64,000 nt of DNA from Deltaproteobacteria bacterium (lineage in GTDB: Bacteria > Desulfobacterota > Syntrophia > Syntrophales > UBA5619): positions 30,596 through 94,595 of the forward strand of contig JAJFTY010000083.1 in assembly GCA_021372695.1 (NCBI GenBank), written 5' to 3'. The translations under genes were made by a program, and so were the position numbers. Under the pieces are notes generated by a model. That model made no database searches. It saw nothing but the letters and a program-made list of their open reading frames with translations, and was not told the origin of the DNA. Below, one piece after another: positions 28,553 through 37,474 of this stretch (the first letter of the stretch is position 1; each line of letters opens with the position of its first letter).

Positions 28553-28599
28553 TGTCAGTCCCGGACCCCTTCAGCAAATTTCTCTGTTTTTCTGCGCGG

Positions 28600-28628
28600 A
28601 TTATAGGGAATGGCCGACAGCGTGTCAA
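28600..28628 (-). promoter_or_regulatory. Consensus sigma-70 promoter of the transglutaminase-ABC operon
   Basis: On the minus strand: TTGACA (28628-28623), 17-nt spacer, TATAAT (28605-28600), matching consensus at all 12 positions. The -10 lies 47 nt before the start codon at 28552. A second GTTGACAC (28652-28645) repeats the -35 sequence 23 nt upstream. Confidence 0.85.
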
Positions 28629-28773
28629 CGTCGTTCGGACGCGGGTGTCAACAGCCTTGATTCAAAATCAATCTTGTCACAGCCGTTGATTTCTGATAGC
28701 GTCTCCATTTTGAAAAGAGTGAACGCAATCGAAATGATATCGCCGGCTCAAAGCGGGTGAAAGAGGTAATCTC

Positions 28774-29766
28774 ATGGAGATGGATGACTCCATCGTGCAG
28801 GCAAAGGAGGTGCTCCGACTCGAAGCGGAAAGCATTCTTCGTCTGGTCGACAGGGTGGGAGAGGAGTTCTCCCGGGCAGTGGAATTGATCTTTCGTTGCA
28901 AGGGACGTGTGATCGTTGCCGGGCTTGGAAAATCAGGCCTCATCGGCAGAAAAATCGTGGCAACGATGACCAGCACCGGGACACAAGCCCTCTTCCTGCA
29001 TCCGGTCGAAGGGCTCCACGGAGATTTGGGGATCGTCACCAAGGACGATGTCCTCCTCGCAATCTCCAACAGCGGGGAAACCGCCGAGCTCAACATGATC
29101 GTCGAGAGCATCCGCATCATCGGCGTGCCGAGGATCGCTTTCACGGGGAACCTCTCGTCGACGCTGGCGCGGGCCTGCGATATCGTGATCGATGTCGGAG
29201 TGGACCGGGAGGCCTGCCCGTTCGGTCTGGCGCCGACGTCGAGTTCCACCGCCACGCTCGCCATGGGAGACGCTCTTGCCGTGGCGCTCATCCATCGGAA
29301 GAATTTTCAGGAAAAGGATTTCTTCAAATTCCATCCGGGCGGGAGCCTCGGAGCCAGACTGCGGGCCCGGGTCCGCGACGTGATGATCGGCGGCAAACAG
29401 ATACCCCGTGTCTATTCCGGCACACTCATCCTTGACGCTATCCAGGAAATGGATCAGAAGAACAAGGGGTTTGTCCTGGTCGTGGACGGGACCGAGACGC
29501 TTCTCGGCATCCTGACCGACGGAGATGTCCGCCGCCTCGTACGTCGCGAAAAGCGTTTCCTCGACCAGAAGATCGATTCTTTCATGACCCGTTCGCCCAA
29601 ATCAATCCACGAGGAAACCTACGTCGCTCAGGCCATCGAATACATGCAGCGCGAAGAGATAACGACACTTGTCGTGACCGACAAAGCGGCCCGGCTGAAG
29701 GGCTACATTCACCTTCACGATATCCTCGGCCGGGGAGGCACCCTGAAGATCACACTCTCCGAATAA
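28774..29766 (+). CDS. kdsD: D-arabinose 5-phosphate isomerase (KpsF/GutQ family)
   Basis: KdsD converts ribulose 5-phosphate to arabinose 5-phosphate, the precursor of Kdo in lipopolysaccharide. The 330 residues contain a SIS domain (VIVAGLGKSGLIGRKIVATM; ISNSGETAELNMIV) and two CBS domains (IPRVYSGTLILDAIQEMDQK; SPKSIHEETYVAQAIEYMQ). A conserved GGSLGARL follows the SIS domain. AGAGG lies about 8 nt before ATG 28774. It stands alone, divergent from the transglutaminase operon and convergent with rsmA. Confidence 0.95.
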   Translation: MEMDDSIVQAKEVLRLEAESILRLVDRVGEEFSRAVELIFRCKGRVIVAGLGKSGLIGRKIVATMTSTGTQALFLHPVEGLHGDLGIVTKDDVLLAISNSGETAELNMIVESIRIIGVPRIAFTGNLSSTLARACDIVIDVGVDREACPFGLAPTSSSTATLAMGDALAVALIHRKNFQEKDFFKFHPGGSLGARLRARVRDVMIGGKQIPRVYSGTLILDAIQEMDQKNKGFVLVVDGTETLLGILTDGDVRRLVRREKRFLDQKIDSFMTRSPKSIHEETYVAQAIEYMQREEITTLVVTDKAARLKGYIHLHDILGRGGTLKITLSE

Positions 29767-29875
29767 AACGCTCGCAACGGCGAAACGAATGTCCCGCCGC
29801 GTGATCCCGCTTTCCGGTGAGATCGATGGACCGCAGCATCGAAATTCCGATCCAATTTTCGAGGAATATTCTGCG

Positions 29876-30724
29876 TCACGGATGTTGGGGCCGGATTCCG
29901 TCCGCAGCGTTCTCGATCCACGCCTTGGTCAGCTTCGAGAACTCTTCGACCGACAGGGTCTCGGCCCTTCTCACGCGATCGATGCCGCTCATGTTGAAGA
30001 CCCGCTCAACAACGTCATCCGAAATCGCGATCCGGCGGAGATTGTTCCAGAGGGTCTTTCTCCTTCGGCTAAAAGCTGTACGAACGATTTTTGTAAAGAG
30101 GGCGCCATCGGAAAGGTCCGTATCGGGCCGGACGACCATTCGCAGGACAGACGACGTGACGTCAGGTGCCGGATAAAAGCAAGTGCGCGGAACCGTGAAT
30201 CCGCATGTCACCCTCGTATACCTTTCAACCATGACCGAGGGGATGCCGTAATCCTTTCCCCCCGGGGATGCCGTAATCCGGTCCGCGAGCTCCCTCTGGA
30301 ACATCAGGGTCATGTCCGAGATGAAGCGCCGGAACTCCAGCAAACGAAAGAGGATCGGAGAAGAGATATGGTAGGGAACATTCCCGACGACCTTGATTCG
30401 GGCACCCCGACAGGCTGAGGAAAAATCGTAATTGAGGACATCTGCCCGCAGAACCTCGACCCGCCCGTCCCCGGCGAAGCGCTCCCGTAAGATTGCCGCA
30501 AGCCGCGGATCGACCTCCAACGCGATGACCCGGCCTGCCTTCTTCGCCAGCGCCTCCGTCATGAAGCCGAGACCGGCGCCGATCTCAACGACCGTCTCAT
30601 CGCCCGCGGGCCCAGACAGCTCGACAATCCGGCGGACGATATTCATGTCCTCCAGAAAGGACTGCCCCAGGCTCTTCCGGGGACGAATGCCGTGCAGGGC
30701 CAGCATTTTTCGAACCGACGTCAT
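29876..30724 (-). CDS. rsmA: 16S rRNA dimethyladenosine transferase (KsgA)
   Basis: RsmA dimethylates A1518 and A1519 in helix 45 of 16S rRNA. The 282-residue protein has the leader RPRKSLGQSFLEDMNIVRRI, SAM motif I VVEIGAGLGFMTEAL, the acidic loop ALEVDPRLA and motif IV NVPYHISSPIL (NxPY). GAGAGAGGG precedes ATG 30724. It is third in the run tsaD-DUF2062-rsmA. Its 3' end faces kdsD across 109 bp in which I see no clear terminator. Confidence 0.96.
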   Translation of the reverse strand: MTSVRKMLALHGIRPRKSLGQSFLEDMNIVRRIVELSGPAGDETVVEIGAGLGFMTEALAKKAGRVIALEVDPRLAAILRERFAGDGRVEVLRADVLNYDFSSACRGARIKVVGNVPYHISSPILFRLLEFRRFISDMTLMFQRELADRITASPGGKDYGIPSVMVERYTRVTCGFTVPRTCFYPAPDVTSSVLRMVVRPDTDLSDGALFTKIVRTAFSRRRKTLWNNLRRIAISDDVVERVFNMSGIDRVRRAETLSVEEFSKLTKAWIENAADGIRPQHP

Positions 30725-30726
30725 CT

Positions 30727-31167
30727 CTACCCTCTCTCACGGATGGATGCGATCAGCCGGCGCGCGATGAAATAGCACGGGATGGCGAACACAGGGGCCA
30801 TGAGGATGCCGCCAAGCAGAAGCGGCAGGAGTATCTGCCAGCCCAGTGCCGCGATTGCTCCCACAGTGTAATCCGGAATTTGAAAGGGGAAGCGATCCAT
30901 TCCCAGCACGAACCGGCCGAGTTCATACTGACCTACGTAAAGAATCGGAATGGTGAACGGATTGGAGATCAGCCAGGAGCCCAGGTAAGCGGCGGTGATG
31001 TTCTTACGGAGGAGAAGGCCCAAAAATACGATGATCGCCGTGTGGAAGGGGATGGTCGGTGTGACGCCCACAAAAACGCCCAGGGTCAGTCCCGCCGCGA
31101 TCTCGGGGGGCTCGCCCTTCAGGCTGACAAATCTCTCGTAAAAGATGCGGATTCTCTTCAGGATCAT
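30727..31167 (-). CDS. DUF2062 membrane protein
   Basis: This 146-residue protein has two to three membrane segments and the DUF2062 signature GEPPEIAAGLTLGVFVGVTPT followed by LISNPFTIPILYVGQYELG. The function is unknown. Its ATG overlaps the tsaD stop (ATGA) and its stop lies 2 nt before rsmA, so all three are probably translated in a coupled way. The final RRLIASIRERG is a basic cytosolic tail. Confidence 0.85.
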   Translation of the reverse strand: MILKRIRIFYERFVSLKGEPPEIAAGLTLGVFVGVTPTIPFHTAIIVFLGLLLRKNITAAYLGSWLISNPFTIPILYVGQYELGRFVLGMDRFPFQIPDYTVGAIAALGWQILLPLLLGGILMAPVFAIPCYFIARRLIASIRERG

Positions 31168-32171
31168 AGGTGAGCCGAAAGAGGCCAGCGGGAAACGGCG
31201 TTCAGGTCGAGTCCGTCCCTCTGCCCCGACTTGAGGAGATGCGTTCCGACCACGGCGATCATCGCTGCATTGTCGGTGCAGAGAACGGGGGGGGGAATGT
31301 TTACTTCGATGCCCGAAGAGGCCGCCTCCTCCCGGAAACGTTCCCTGAGGCGGCTGTTCGCCGCAACGCCGCCGCAGACCACGACCCGGGACACCGAAAC
31401 CGTTGCCGCGGCGCGCAGTGTCTTCTCCACGAGGACATCACAGATCGCCTCCTGATACGACGCGAGCAGGTCGGGCAACTCCTCGGCGGTGAAAGGACAA
31501 CCGCGTTTCTTCAGTCTGGTCAGAAGCGAGGTCTTCAAACCGCTGAAACTGAAATCCTGACTTTCCCGCATCCCGCGGGGGAATGGAAACGCCTCGCGGT
31601 TGCCGTGCTTCGCCAGGCGGTCGATCACCACCCCACCCGGATACCCGATATCCAGCAATTTTGCCGCCTTGTCGAAGGCCTCCCCTGCCGCATCGTCCCG
31701 GGTCTGGCCGATCAGGACAAATCTCTGGAACCCCTCAACCTTGTAGACGGTCGTATGCCCTCCGGAAACGACGAGCGCGACAAAGGGAAACTCGGGCGGC
31801 CGGTCCGTCAGGAATGCGGCGGCAACGTGGCCTTCCAGGTGGTTGACGCCCACCAGGGGCAGATATCGGGCGAAGGCCACTGCCTTGGCCACCGACAACC
31901 CGACGAGCAGCGAACCGATGAGGCCGGGCCCCTTTGTCACCGCGATGCCGTCGATCCCGGCAAGGGTCATCCGGGCTTCTTCCAGGGCCTGGAGGATCAC
32001 CGGAACGATGGCCTCGATGTGTTTGCGGGAGGCGATTTCCGGAACAACGCCGCCGTAACGTTCGTGCACCTTGACCTGTGAGGCGATCACATTGGAGAGC
32101 AGCTGACTTCCGTCGCTCACCACCGCAGCCGCCGTTTCATCACAGGAAGATTCTATACCCAGTACGACCAC
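31164..32171 (-). CDS. tsaD: tRNA N6-adenosine threonylcarbamoyltransferase TsaD
   Basis: TsaD transfers the threonylcarbamoyl group to A37 of tRNA. The 335 residues show the ASKA-fold motifs GIESSCDETAAAVV, the metal-binding His pair GVNHLEGHVAAAF, VSGGHTTVYKV and the C-terminal VLCTDNAAMIAVVG. Its partner TsaE is encoded at 13443-13937. The start ATG 32171 faces nadB; the divergent gap of 98 bp is AT-rich and probably holds both promoters. Confidence 0.97.
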   Translation of the reverse strand: MVVLGIESSCDETAAAVVSDGSQLLSNVIASQVKVHERYGGVVPEIASRKHIEAIVPVILQALEEARMTLAGIDGIAVTKGPGLIGSLLVGLSVAKAVAFARYLPLVGVNHLEGHVAAAFLTDRPPEFPFVALVVSGGHTTVYKVEGFQRFVLIGQTRDDAAGEAFDKAAKLLDIGYPGGVVIDRLAKHGNREAFPFPRGMRESQDFSFSGLKTSLLTRLKKRGCPFTAEELPDLLASYQEAICDVLVEKTLRAAATVSVSRVVVCGGVAANSRLRERFREEAASSGIEVNIPPPVLCTDNAAMIAVVGTHLLKSGQRDGLDLNAVSRWPLSAHL

Positions 32172-32194
32172 CCGTCATCTCCCGCATATTTTCT

Positions 32195-32223
32195 TTTACA
32201 AACGCGGAGAAAATATATATAGG
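32195..32223 (+). promoter_or_regulatory. Putative promoter for nadB
   Basis: TTTACA (32195-32200), 17-nt spacer, TATAGG (32218-32223), within the AT-rich divergent gap between tsaD and nadB. Overlapping TATATA registers make the exact -10 uncertain. Confidence 0.45.
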
Positions 32224-32269
32224 ATTATCGGTATTTTGCAAACGAACTTTTCAAGAAGAGGGACAACCT

Positions 32270-33877
32270 ATGGAAATACGTACCGACTTTTTGATTCTGG
32301 GCACCGGCATCGCGGGCCTGAGTTTCGCCATCAAGGCCGCGGAACTGGGCTCCGTTGCCATGGTCACCAAGAAGAACAAGACCGACTCGAACACGAACCT
32401 GGCCCAGGGCGGTATTGCCGTCGTCCAGGATCAGACGGACCGCTTCGACTATCACATCAAGGATACGTTGACCTGCGGCGCTGGAATATCGAACGAAGAG
32501 GTCGTCCGCTTCGTCGTGACGGAGGGCCCCGAGAGGCTGAGCGAACTCGTCAAATGGGGCGTGGAATTCACCTGCTCGGACACGGAGCCCGAGAAGTTCG
32601 ACCTCGGCCGGGAGGGCGGACATTCGATGAGGAGAGTCGTCCATGCCAAAGACCTAACCGGACAGGAGATCGAGCGGGCCCTTCATGAAAAGGCCGGGAG
32701 GAACGACAATATCCGGATCTTCGAGAATCATATTGCCATCGATCTGATCATGAAATCTTCGGGTCTGGGACAGAAGATCGAACATGACCGCTGTCTGGGC
32801 GCCTATGTCCTGGACATCGCGCGCGGCGAGGTCCACACCTTCCGGGCGAAGTTCATCATGCTGTCCACCGGCGGCGCCGGCAAGGTCTACCTGATCACGA
32901 CCAACCCCGACATCGCGACTGCCGACGGCATCGCCATGGCCTATCGGGCCGGGGCGAAAATCGCCAACATGGAGTTCATCCAGTTTCACCCCACCTGCCT
33001 TTACCACCCCGACGCGAAATCTTTTCTGATCAGCGAGGCGGTGCGGGGCGAAGGGGGAATCCTGAAGCTCAAGAACGGCAGCACCTTCATGGAGAAATAT
33101 CATCCCATGAAGAGTCTCGCTCCGCGTGATGTCGTCGCCAAGGCCATCGACACCGAGCTGAAGAAATCCGGGGACGATTACGTCCTCCTCGACATCACCC
33201 ATAAGGACAGGACCTTTTTCCTGGCACGGTTTCCGAATATCTATGAGAAGTGCCTGGAGTTCGGCATCGACATGGCAAAAGATCCCGTCCCGGTGGTGCC
33301 TGCCGAGCACTACCTCTGCGGCGGGGTCAAGGTGAATCCCATGGGAGAGACGAGCATCCCCGGACTTTTCGCCTGCGGCGAGGTCTCCTGCACAGGACTG
33401 CACGGCGCGAACCGCCTGGCGAGCAACTCCCTTCTCGAAGCGGTTGTATTTGCCCATCGCTCATTCCTCCGTGCTGCGGAGCTCTACAGCGGGATTCACG
33501 ATGATCCGACCCCGATACCGGCCTGGGATCCCAGAGGCGCCACGGAGAGTGACGAATCGGTCGTGGTTTCCCATAACTGGGACGAGATCCGCCGCTGCAT
33601 GTGGAATTACGTCGGCATCGTACGCTCAGACAAGCGTCTCGAAAGGGCTCAGCGGCGGATCGAAATGATCAACCGGGAAATCGAGGAATACTACCGGAAT
33701 TTTATCGTCACACGGGACGTCCTGGAACTGAGGAATATCGCTGTGGCCGCGAAGCTGATCGTCGCCTGCGCCAGGATGCGCAAGGAGAGCCGCGGGTTGC
33801 ACTATAACCTCGACTATCCGGAGAAGGATGACCGCAACTGGCTGAAGGATACGGTCATCTCCCGAGATGAATGTTGA
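32270..33877 (+). CDS. nadB: L-aspartate oxidase
   Basis: NadB oxidises L-aspartate to iminoaspartate for NAD synthesis; in anaerobes fumarate can replace oxygen as acceptor. The 535-residue flavoprotein has the FAD-binding start DFLILGTGIAGLSFAIKAA, the Ser/Gln-rich flavin loop TNLAQGGIAVV, GREGGHSMRRVVHAKDLTG, the FHPTCLY active-site segment, and CGGVKVNPMGETSIPGLFACGE. AGAGGGA lies 7 nt before ATG 32270; the longer frame to 32078 overlaps tsaD and is rejected. The length is typical. nadA and nadC are not in the window. Confidence 0.95.
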   Translation: MEIRTDFLILGTGIAGLSFAIKAAELGSVAMVTKKNKTDSNTNLAQGGIAVVQDQTDRFDYHIKDTLTCGAGISNEEVVRFVVTEGPERLSELVKWGVEFTCSDTEPEKFDLGREGGHSMRRVVHAKDLTGQEIERALHEKAGRNDNIRIFENHIAIDLIMKSSGLGQKIEHDRCLGAYVLDIARGEVHTFRAKFIMLSTGGAGKVYLITTNPDIATADGIAMAYRAGAKIANMEFIQFHPTCLYHPDAKSFLISEAVRGEGGILKLKNGSTFMEKYHPMKSLAPRDVVAKAIDTELKKSGDDYVLLDITHKDRTFFLARFPNIYEKCLEFGIDMAKDPVPVVPAEHYLCGGVKVNPMGETSIPGLFACGEVSCTGLHGANRLASNSLLEAVVFAHRSFLRAAELYSGIHDDPTPIPAWDPRGATESDESVVVSHNWDEIRRCMWNYVGIVRSDKRLERAQRRIEMINREIEEYYRNFIVTRDVLELRNIAVAAKLIVACARMRKESRGLHYNLDYPEKDDRNWLKDTVISRDEC

Positions 33878-33956
33878 CGGAAACCTCTGGAAAAGGTTGT
33901 CCGCGGCAACGTCCGGGAGCTGAAGCCCCATGATCGTCGATCTCAGCGCTGCCGCA

Positions 33957-35258
33957 TCAGGCGTTTTCGACGAACACCCGGTTGAAGATGAAATCGACTT
34001 GCTTCAGGAAATTTTCGATCTGAAACACGGAATCGAGTTCGTCCGCACTCAGGCGGGAGCTGACCTCGCCATCCTGCGACAGGAGTTCCCTGAATTCAGA
34101 CCCTTCCTGCCATGACCTCATGGCGTTGCGCTGTACGATGGCGTAGGCCGCTTCGCGGGAGATCCCCTTTTCGATCAGCTTCAGCAGGACCATCTGCGAA
34201 AAGATGACCCCTTTCGTCAACCGAAGGTTGGCGAGCATCTGCTCCGGATAGACGACCAGGTTGCCGATCAGGCCGGTAAAGCGGCTGAGCATGAAATCCA
34301 GGAGGACCGTCGCGTCCGGTCCGATGACCCTTTCGACCGAGGAGTGACTGATATCCCGCTCATGCCAGAGGGCGACGTCTTCGAGCGCGGCCACGGCATA
34401 GGAACGCATCAGCCGCGAGAGACCGGAAAGGTTTTCAGACAGAACAGGATTCCGCTTGTGGGGCATGGCGGAGGACCCCTTCTGCCCCGGAGAGAAATAT
34501 TCCTCAGCCTCCCTGACCTCGGTCCGCTGCAGAAGGCGGATCTCCTGAGAAAACTTGTCGATGGAAGAGGCGGTGATCGCAAGCGTGGCAAAATACTCGG
34601 CATGTCGGTCCCGCTGGATGATCTGGGAAGAGACTGGAGCGGGCTTCAACCCCAGTTTAGCGCAGACATACGCTTCGATCGCCGGGTCGATGAAGGAAAA
34701 GGTGCCGACGGCGCCGGAAATTTTTCCGACGCTGATCGTCTCCCTGGCCCGAACCATCCGTTCCCGGTTTCGCACCATTTCGGCATACCAGAGAGCCATC
34801 TTCAGACCGAAGGTGATCGGCTCAGCGTGGATTCCGTGCGATCGCCCGATCATCAGCGTTCCCTTGTGGGCGAAGGCCTTTTTCCTGATGGCGGCGAGCA
34901 AGAGATCGATATCTTCGATCAGAATCCCGGCGGCTTCCCGAAGAAGAAGCGCCAGCGAGGTGTCCAGAACATCCGACGAGGTCATCCCCCGGTGGATGAA
35001 CCGGCCGTCCTCACCGACTTTCTCCGTCACGGAGGTGAGAAAGGCGATCACATCGTGCTTCGTCGTCTTTTCGATCTCTTCGATCCGCCTCACGTCGAAA
35101 CCGGCCCTTTCCCGGATGTTCTTCATCGACGTTTCGGGAATCTCGCCTCGGGCAGCCATCGCCTCGCAGGCCATAATCTCGACATCCAGCCACTTTCGAT
35201 ACCGGTTTTCCGGACTCCAGATCGCTGCCATTTTTTCCCGCGAATACCGCTCTATCAC
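33957..35258 (-). CDS. purB: Adenylosuccinate lyase
   Basis: PurB acts twice in purine synthesis, releasing fumarate from SAICAR and from adenylosuccinate. The 433-residue protein is the short (B. subtilis-like) type. It carries the fumarase/aspartase signature GSSAMPHKRNP and TSSDVLDTSLALLLREA and IGRSHGIHAEP. The start is GTG 35258 with GGAGG 7 nt upstream; the frame extending to 35324 adds residues not expected in the family. Its 3' end is convergent with nadB, 79 bp apart. The fumarate released could serve as acceptor for NadB, but this is only a metabolic remark. Confidence 0.95.
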   Translation of the reverse strand: MIERYSREKMAAIWSPENRYRKWLDVEIMACEAMAARGEIPETSMKNIRERAGFDVRRIEEIEKTTKHDVIAFLTSVTEKVGEDGRFIHRGMTSSDVLDTSLALLLREAAGILIEDIDLLLAAIRKKAFAHKGTLMIGRSHGIHAEPITFGLKMALWYAEMVRNRERMVRARETISVGKISGAVGTFSFIDPAIEAYVCAKLGLKPAPVSSQIIQRDRHAEYFATLAITASSIDKFSQEIRLLQRTEVREAEEYFSPGQKGSSAMPHKRNPVLSENLSGLSRLMRSYAVAALEDVALWHERDISHSSVERVIGPDATVLLDFMLSRFTGLIGNLVVYPEQMLANLRLTKGVIFSQMVLLKLIEKGISREAAYAIVQRNAMRSWQEGSEFRELLSQDGEVSSRLSADELDSVFQIENFLKQVDFIFNRVFVENA

Positions 35259-35295
35259 CTTTCCCCCTCCTGACCCGATTCGGTGGACGGCTGTC

Positions 35296-35324
35296 AACTT
35301 ATTATGAGTCCGCATGGGAGTCAA
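35296..35324 (-). promoter_or_regulatory. Putative promoter for purB
   Basis: On the minus strand: TTGACT (35324-35319), 17-nt spacer, TAAGTT (35301-35296), with TAATAA just inside the spacer. It is 38 nt before the GTG start of purB. Confidence 0.4.
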
Positions 35325-35381
35325 GATGTTTGCGCAGGGCGACAGGAATCGTATCTTCGCCGGAGCCGTTACCGAAATGGA

Positions 35382-35410
35382 TTGACAAATTCATCCACGA
35401 ACCTTAAGAA
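35382..35410 (+). promoter_or_regulatory. Putative promoter for the first CoA-transferase/GNAT gene
   Basis: TTGACA (35382-35387), 17-nt spacer, TAAGAA (35405-35410). The -35 is perfect and the -10 is partial; it is 40 nt upstream of ATG 35451. Confidence 0.5.
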
Positions 35411-35450
35411 TTATCGCAGCGATGGCTTATTTCAATCGGGAGGCAATGCA

Positions 35451-37346
35451 ATGTTCGACGATGTTGGTTCCGGATGGGAAAAGAGGATCGTTTCCCCCGA
35501 TGTATTCCTCTCGCGGATCGAACCGGGAATGAGCATTTTCCTGGGAACGGGCGTTGCAGAACCCCGCACCCTCGTGAAACATCTCACGACTTCGGAATTG
35601 AGCAACCTGACAGATCTGGAACTCGTCCAGATCGTGAGCCTCGGCGATGCCATCGCCTTCCGGAACACCGCCCATGATCACAAATACCGGCTGAAGACCT
35701 TCTTCGCGGGCTGGCTGGCCAGCGATGCGATTACCTCCGGTTATGTGGACATGATCCCTTGCCGCTTTTCCCGGATCCCGCGTCTCGTGGAAGCGGGGGC
35801 CATCCGGGTGGATGTCGCCTTCGTCCAGATCACCCCTCCCGACAAGGCCGGCTATGCGAGCCTGGGAGTGTCCGTCGACGTCGCCAAATATGCGATGGAG
35901 AGGGCCTCCATCGTCGTCGGCGAAATCAACAGCAGCGTCCCACGAACGATGGGCAACACCTTCGTTCACGTGGACGACTTCGACTATCTCATCCGGGCCA
36001 CGGAACCCCCGATCTACTTCCCCCGCTGGCCGGTCGATGACGTCATCGACAAGGTGGCCGCCAATGTCGCGTCCATGGTGGACGACGGCAGTTGCATCTC
36101 TTTCTACTCCGGAGCCCTTTTCGAGGCACTCGGTCGCCACCTCGCCCATAAGCGCAACCTCGGCGTGCATACCTATTTCTTCACCGATCCCCTGATGGAT
36201 CTCATCAAGTGCGGGGCGGTGACCAACCGCAAGAAGAACTATTTCCGCGACAAGTCGCTCACCGCCTATGCCCAGGGAACGCCCGAGCTGATGCAATGGC
36301 TCCACCGCAACCCCGTCGTCGAGTTCCAGGGGATCGACGTCGTTTCCGATCATCTGAGGATCAGCCTTAACGATAAAATGATCGCCATTCTCCCCGCAAG
36401 GAAAGTCGATCTGACCGGAGGCATCGCACTTCATATCGGCAAGGGAAACGTCACCCCCGGGCCGGGTCAGGCCCAGGAATTCTTTGCGGGCGCGGAGCAC
36501 TCCCGCGGCGGCCGGACGATCTTCGCCCTTCCCAGCCGCAATCTGAAGGGCAAATCCAACATCCTTCTTTCCGTGGAGGATTTCCCGAATCAATTCACGA
36601 ATCGTGAATCGCTCGACCTGATTATCACGGAGTACGGCATCGCCTCGATGATCGGAAGAACCGTGCGCGAACGGGCTCAGATGCTGATCGACATCGCCCA
36701 CCCCGAGGATCGCGAGGAGCTGATCCTGCAGGCCAAAAAGGCCAACATCCTGTATGCGGACCAGATCTACCTGCCGGACTCCGGCTCTCTCTATCCGGCC
36801 AGACTGGCCACTACCCATACGTTCAAGGACGGCCTGACCCTACGATTCCGCGCGATCAAGCCCTCCGATGAAGAGGAGATGCGGAAGCTCTTCTACCGGT
36901 TTTCCGACAACGCCGTCTATTACCGCTATTTCAGTGCAATCAAGGCGATGCCGCACCGCAAGATGCAGGAGTATGTCAACGTCGATTACCAGCGCATCAT
37001 GTCGATCGTAGGAACCGTCGAAGAGGCCGAACGCATCATCGCAGAGGGGCGTTATGTCCGCCATCATGACCGTCCCCTTGCGGATGTGGCCTTTGTCGTC
37101 GACGAAAACTTCCAGGGCCGGGGCATCGCCTCCTTCCTGTTCGAAACCCTGATCCGGGTTGCACGCGAGTCCGGCATCGAGGGGTTCACCGCGGATGTTA
37201 TCGCCGACAACAAAGCCATGCTCAAGGTTTTCGAGAAGGCCCCCTTCCCGATCCGCGCCGTCATGGAATACGGGATCTACAACCTGACCATCCCTTTCGA
37301 GGACACCGCGGAATCCATCTCCCGGGCGGCAAGCGGAAAAGTGTGA
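35451..37346 (+). CDS. Acyl-CoA transferase/hydrolase-like protein fused to a GNAT domain (catalytic Glu replaced)
   Basis: This 631-residue protein has a CoA-transferase part of the 4-hydroxybutyrate CoA-transferase/acetyl-CoA hydrolase family (about 1-440; VQITPPDKAGYASLGVSVD, RGGRTIFALPSRN, TEYGIASMIGRTVRERAQ). A GNAT acetyltransferase domain follows (about 460-625; LRFRAIKPSDEEEMRKLF, acetyl-CoA loop FQGRGIASFL). In its paralogue at 43334-45229 the expected catalytic glutamate stands in GVHTELFSDG; here the aligned site is GVHTYFFTDP with Tyr242. The preceding GGLPNAV loop is also lost (SFYSGALFEAL). Transferase activity is therefore doubtful; CoA-ester binding, with the GNAT domain as effector, is one possibility. 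GGGAGG lies 7 nt before ATG 35451. Confidence 0.85.
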   Translation: MFDDVGSGWEKRIVSPDVFLSRIEPGMSIFLGTGVAEPRTLVKHLTTSELSNLTDLELVQIVSLGDAIAFRNTAHDHKYRLKTFFAGWLASDAITSGYVDMIPCRFSRIPRLVEAGAIRVDVAFVQITPPDKAGYASLGVSVDVAKYAMERASIVVGEINSSVPRTMGNTFVHVDDFDYLIRATEPPIYFPRWPVDDVIDKVAANVASMVDDGSCISFYSGALFEALGRHLAHKRNLGVHTYFFTDPLMDLIKCGAVTNRKKNYFRDKSLTAYAQGTPELMQWLHRNPVVEFQGIDVVSDHLRISLNDKMIAILPARKVDLTGGIALHIGKGNVTPGPGQAQEFFAGAEHSRGGRTIFALPSRNLKGKSNILLSVEDFPNQFTNRESLDLIITEYGIASMIGRTVRERAQMLIDIAHPEDREELILQAKKANILYADQIYLPDSGSLYPARLATTHTFKDGLTLRFRAIKPSDEEEMRKLFYRFSDNAVYYRYFSAIKAMPHRKMQEYVNVDYQRIMSIVGTVEEAERIIAEGRYVRHHDRPLADVAFVVDENFQGRGIASFLFETLIRVARESGIEGFTADVIADNKAMLKVFEKAPFPIRAVMEYGIYNLTIPFEDTAESISRAASGKV

Positions 37347-37474
37347 TGCCGTCGGCCGGCAGCGAACTCTTTTCGGCGGATTTAAATCCAGTTGAATTCT
37401 TTGTGGCTACATGTTAGAGCCTGTCCCTGTCAAGAGTATAGACCTATATTTCAACCTGCGAGTGGGGATAGAGA

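Noticed and set aside
32078..32269. Extended N-terminus of NadB from 32078
   Set aside because: It overlaps tsaD, includes an unlikely basic sequence, and a good ribosome-binding site supports ATG 32270, where the FAD motif begins.
35427..36818. 463-codon open frame on the minus strand
   Set aside because: It is the shadow of the CoA-transferase/GNAT gene; it has no motif, and the plus-strand protein is clearly homologous to a second gene in the window.
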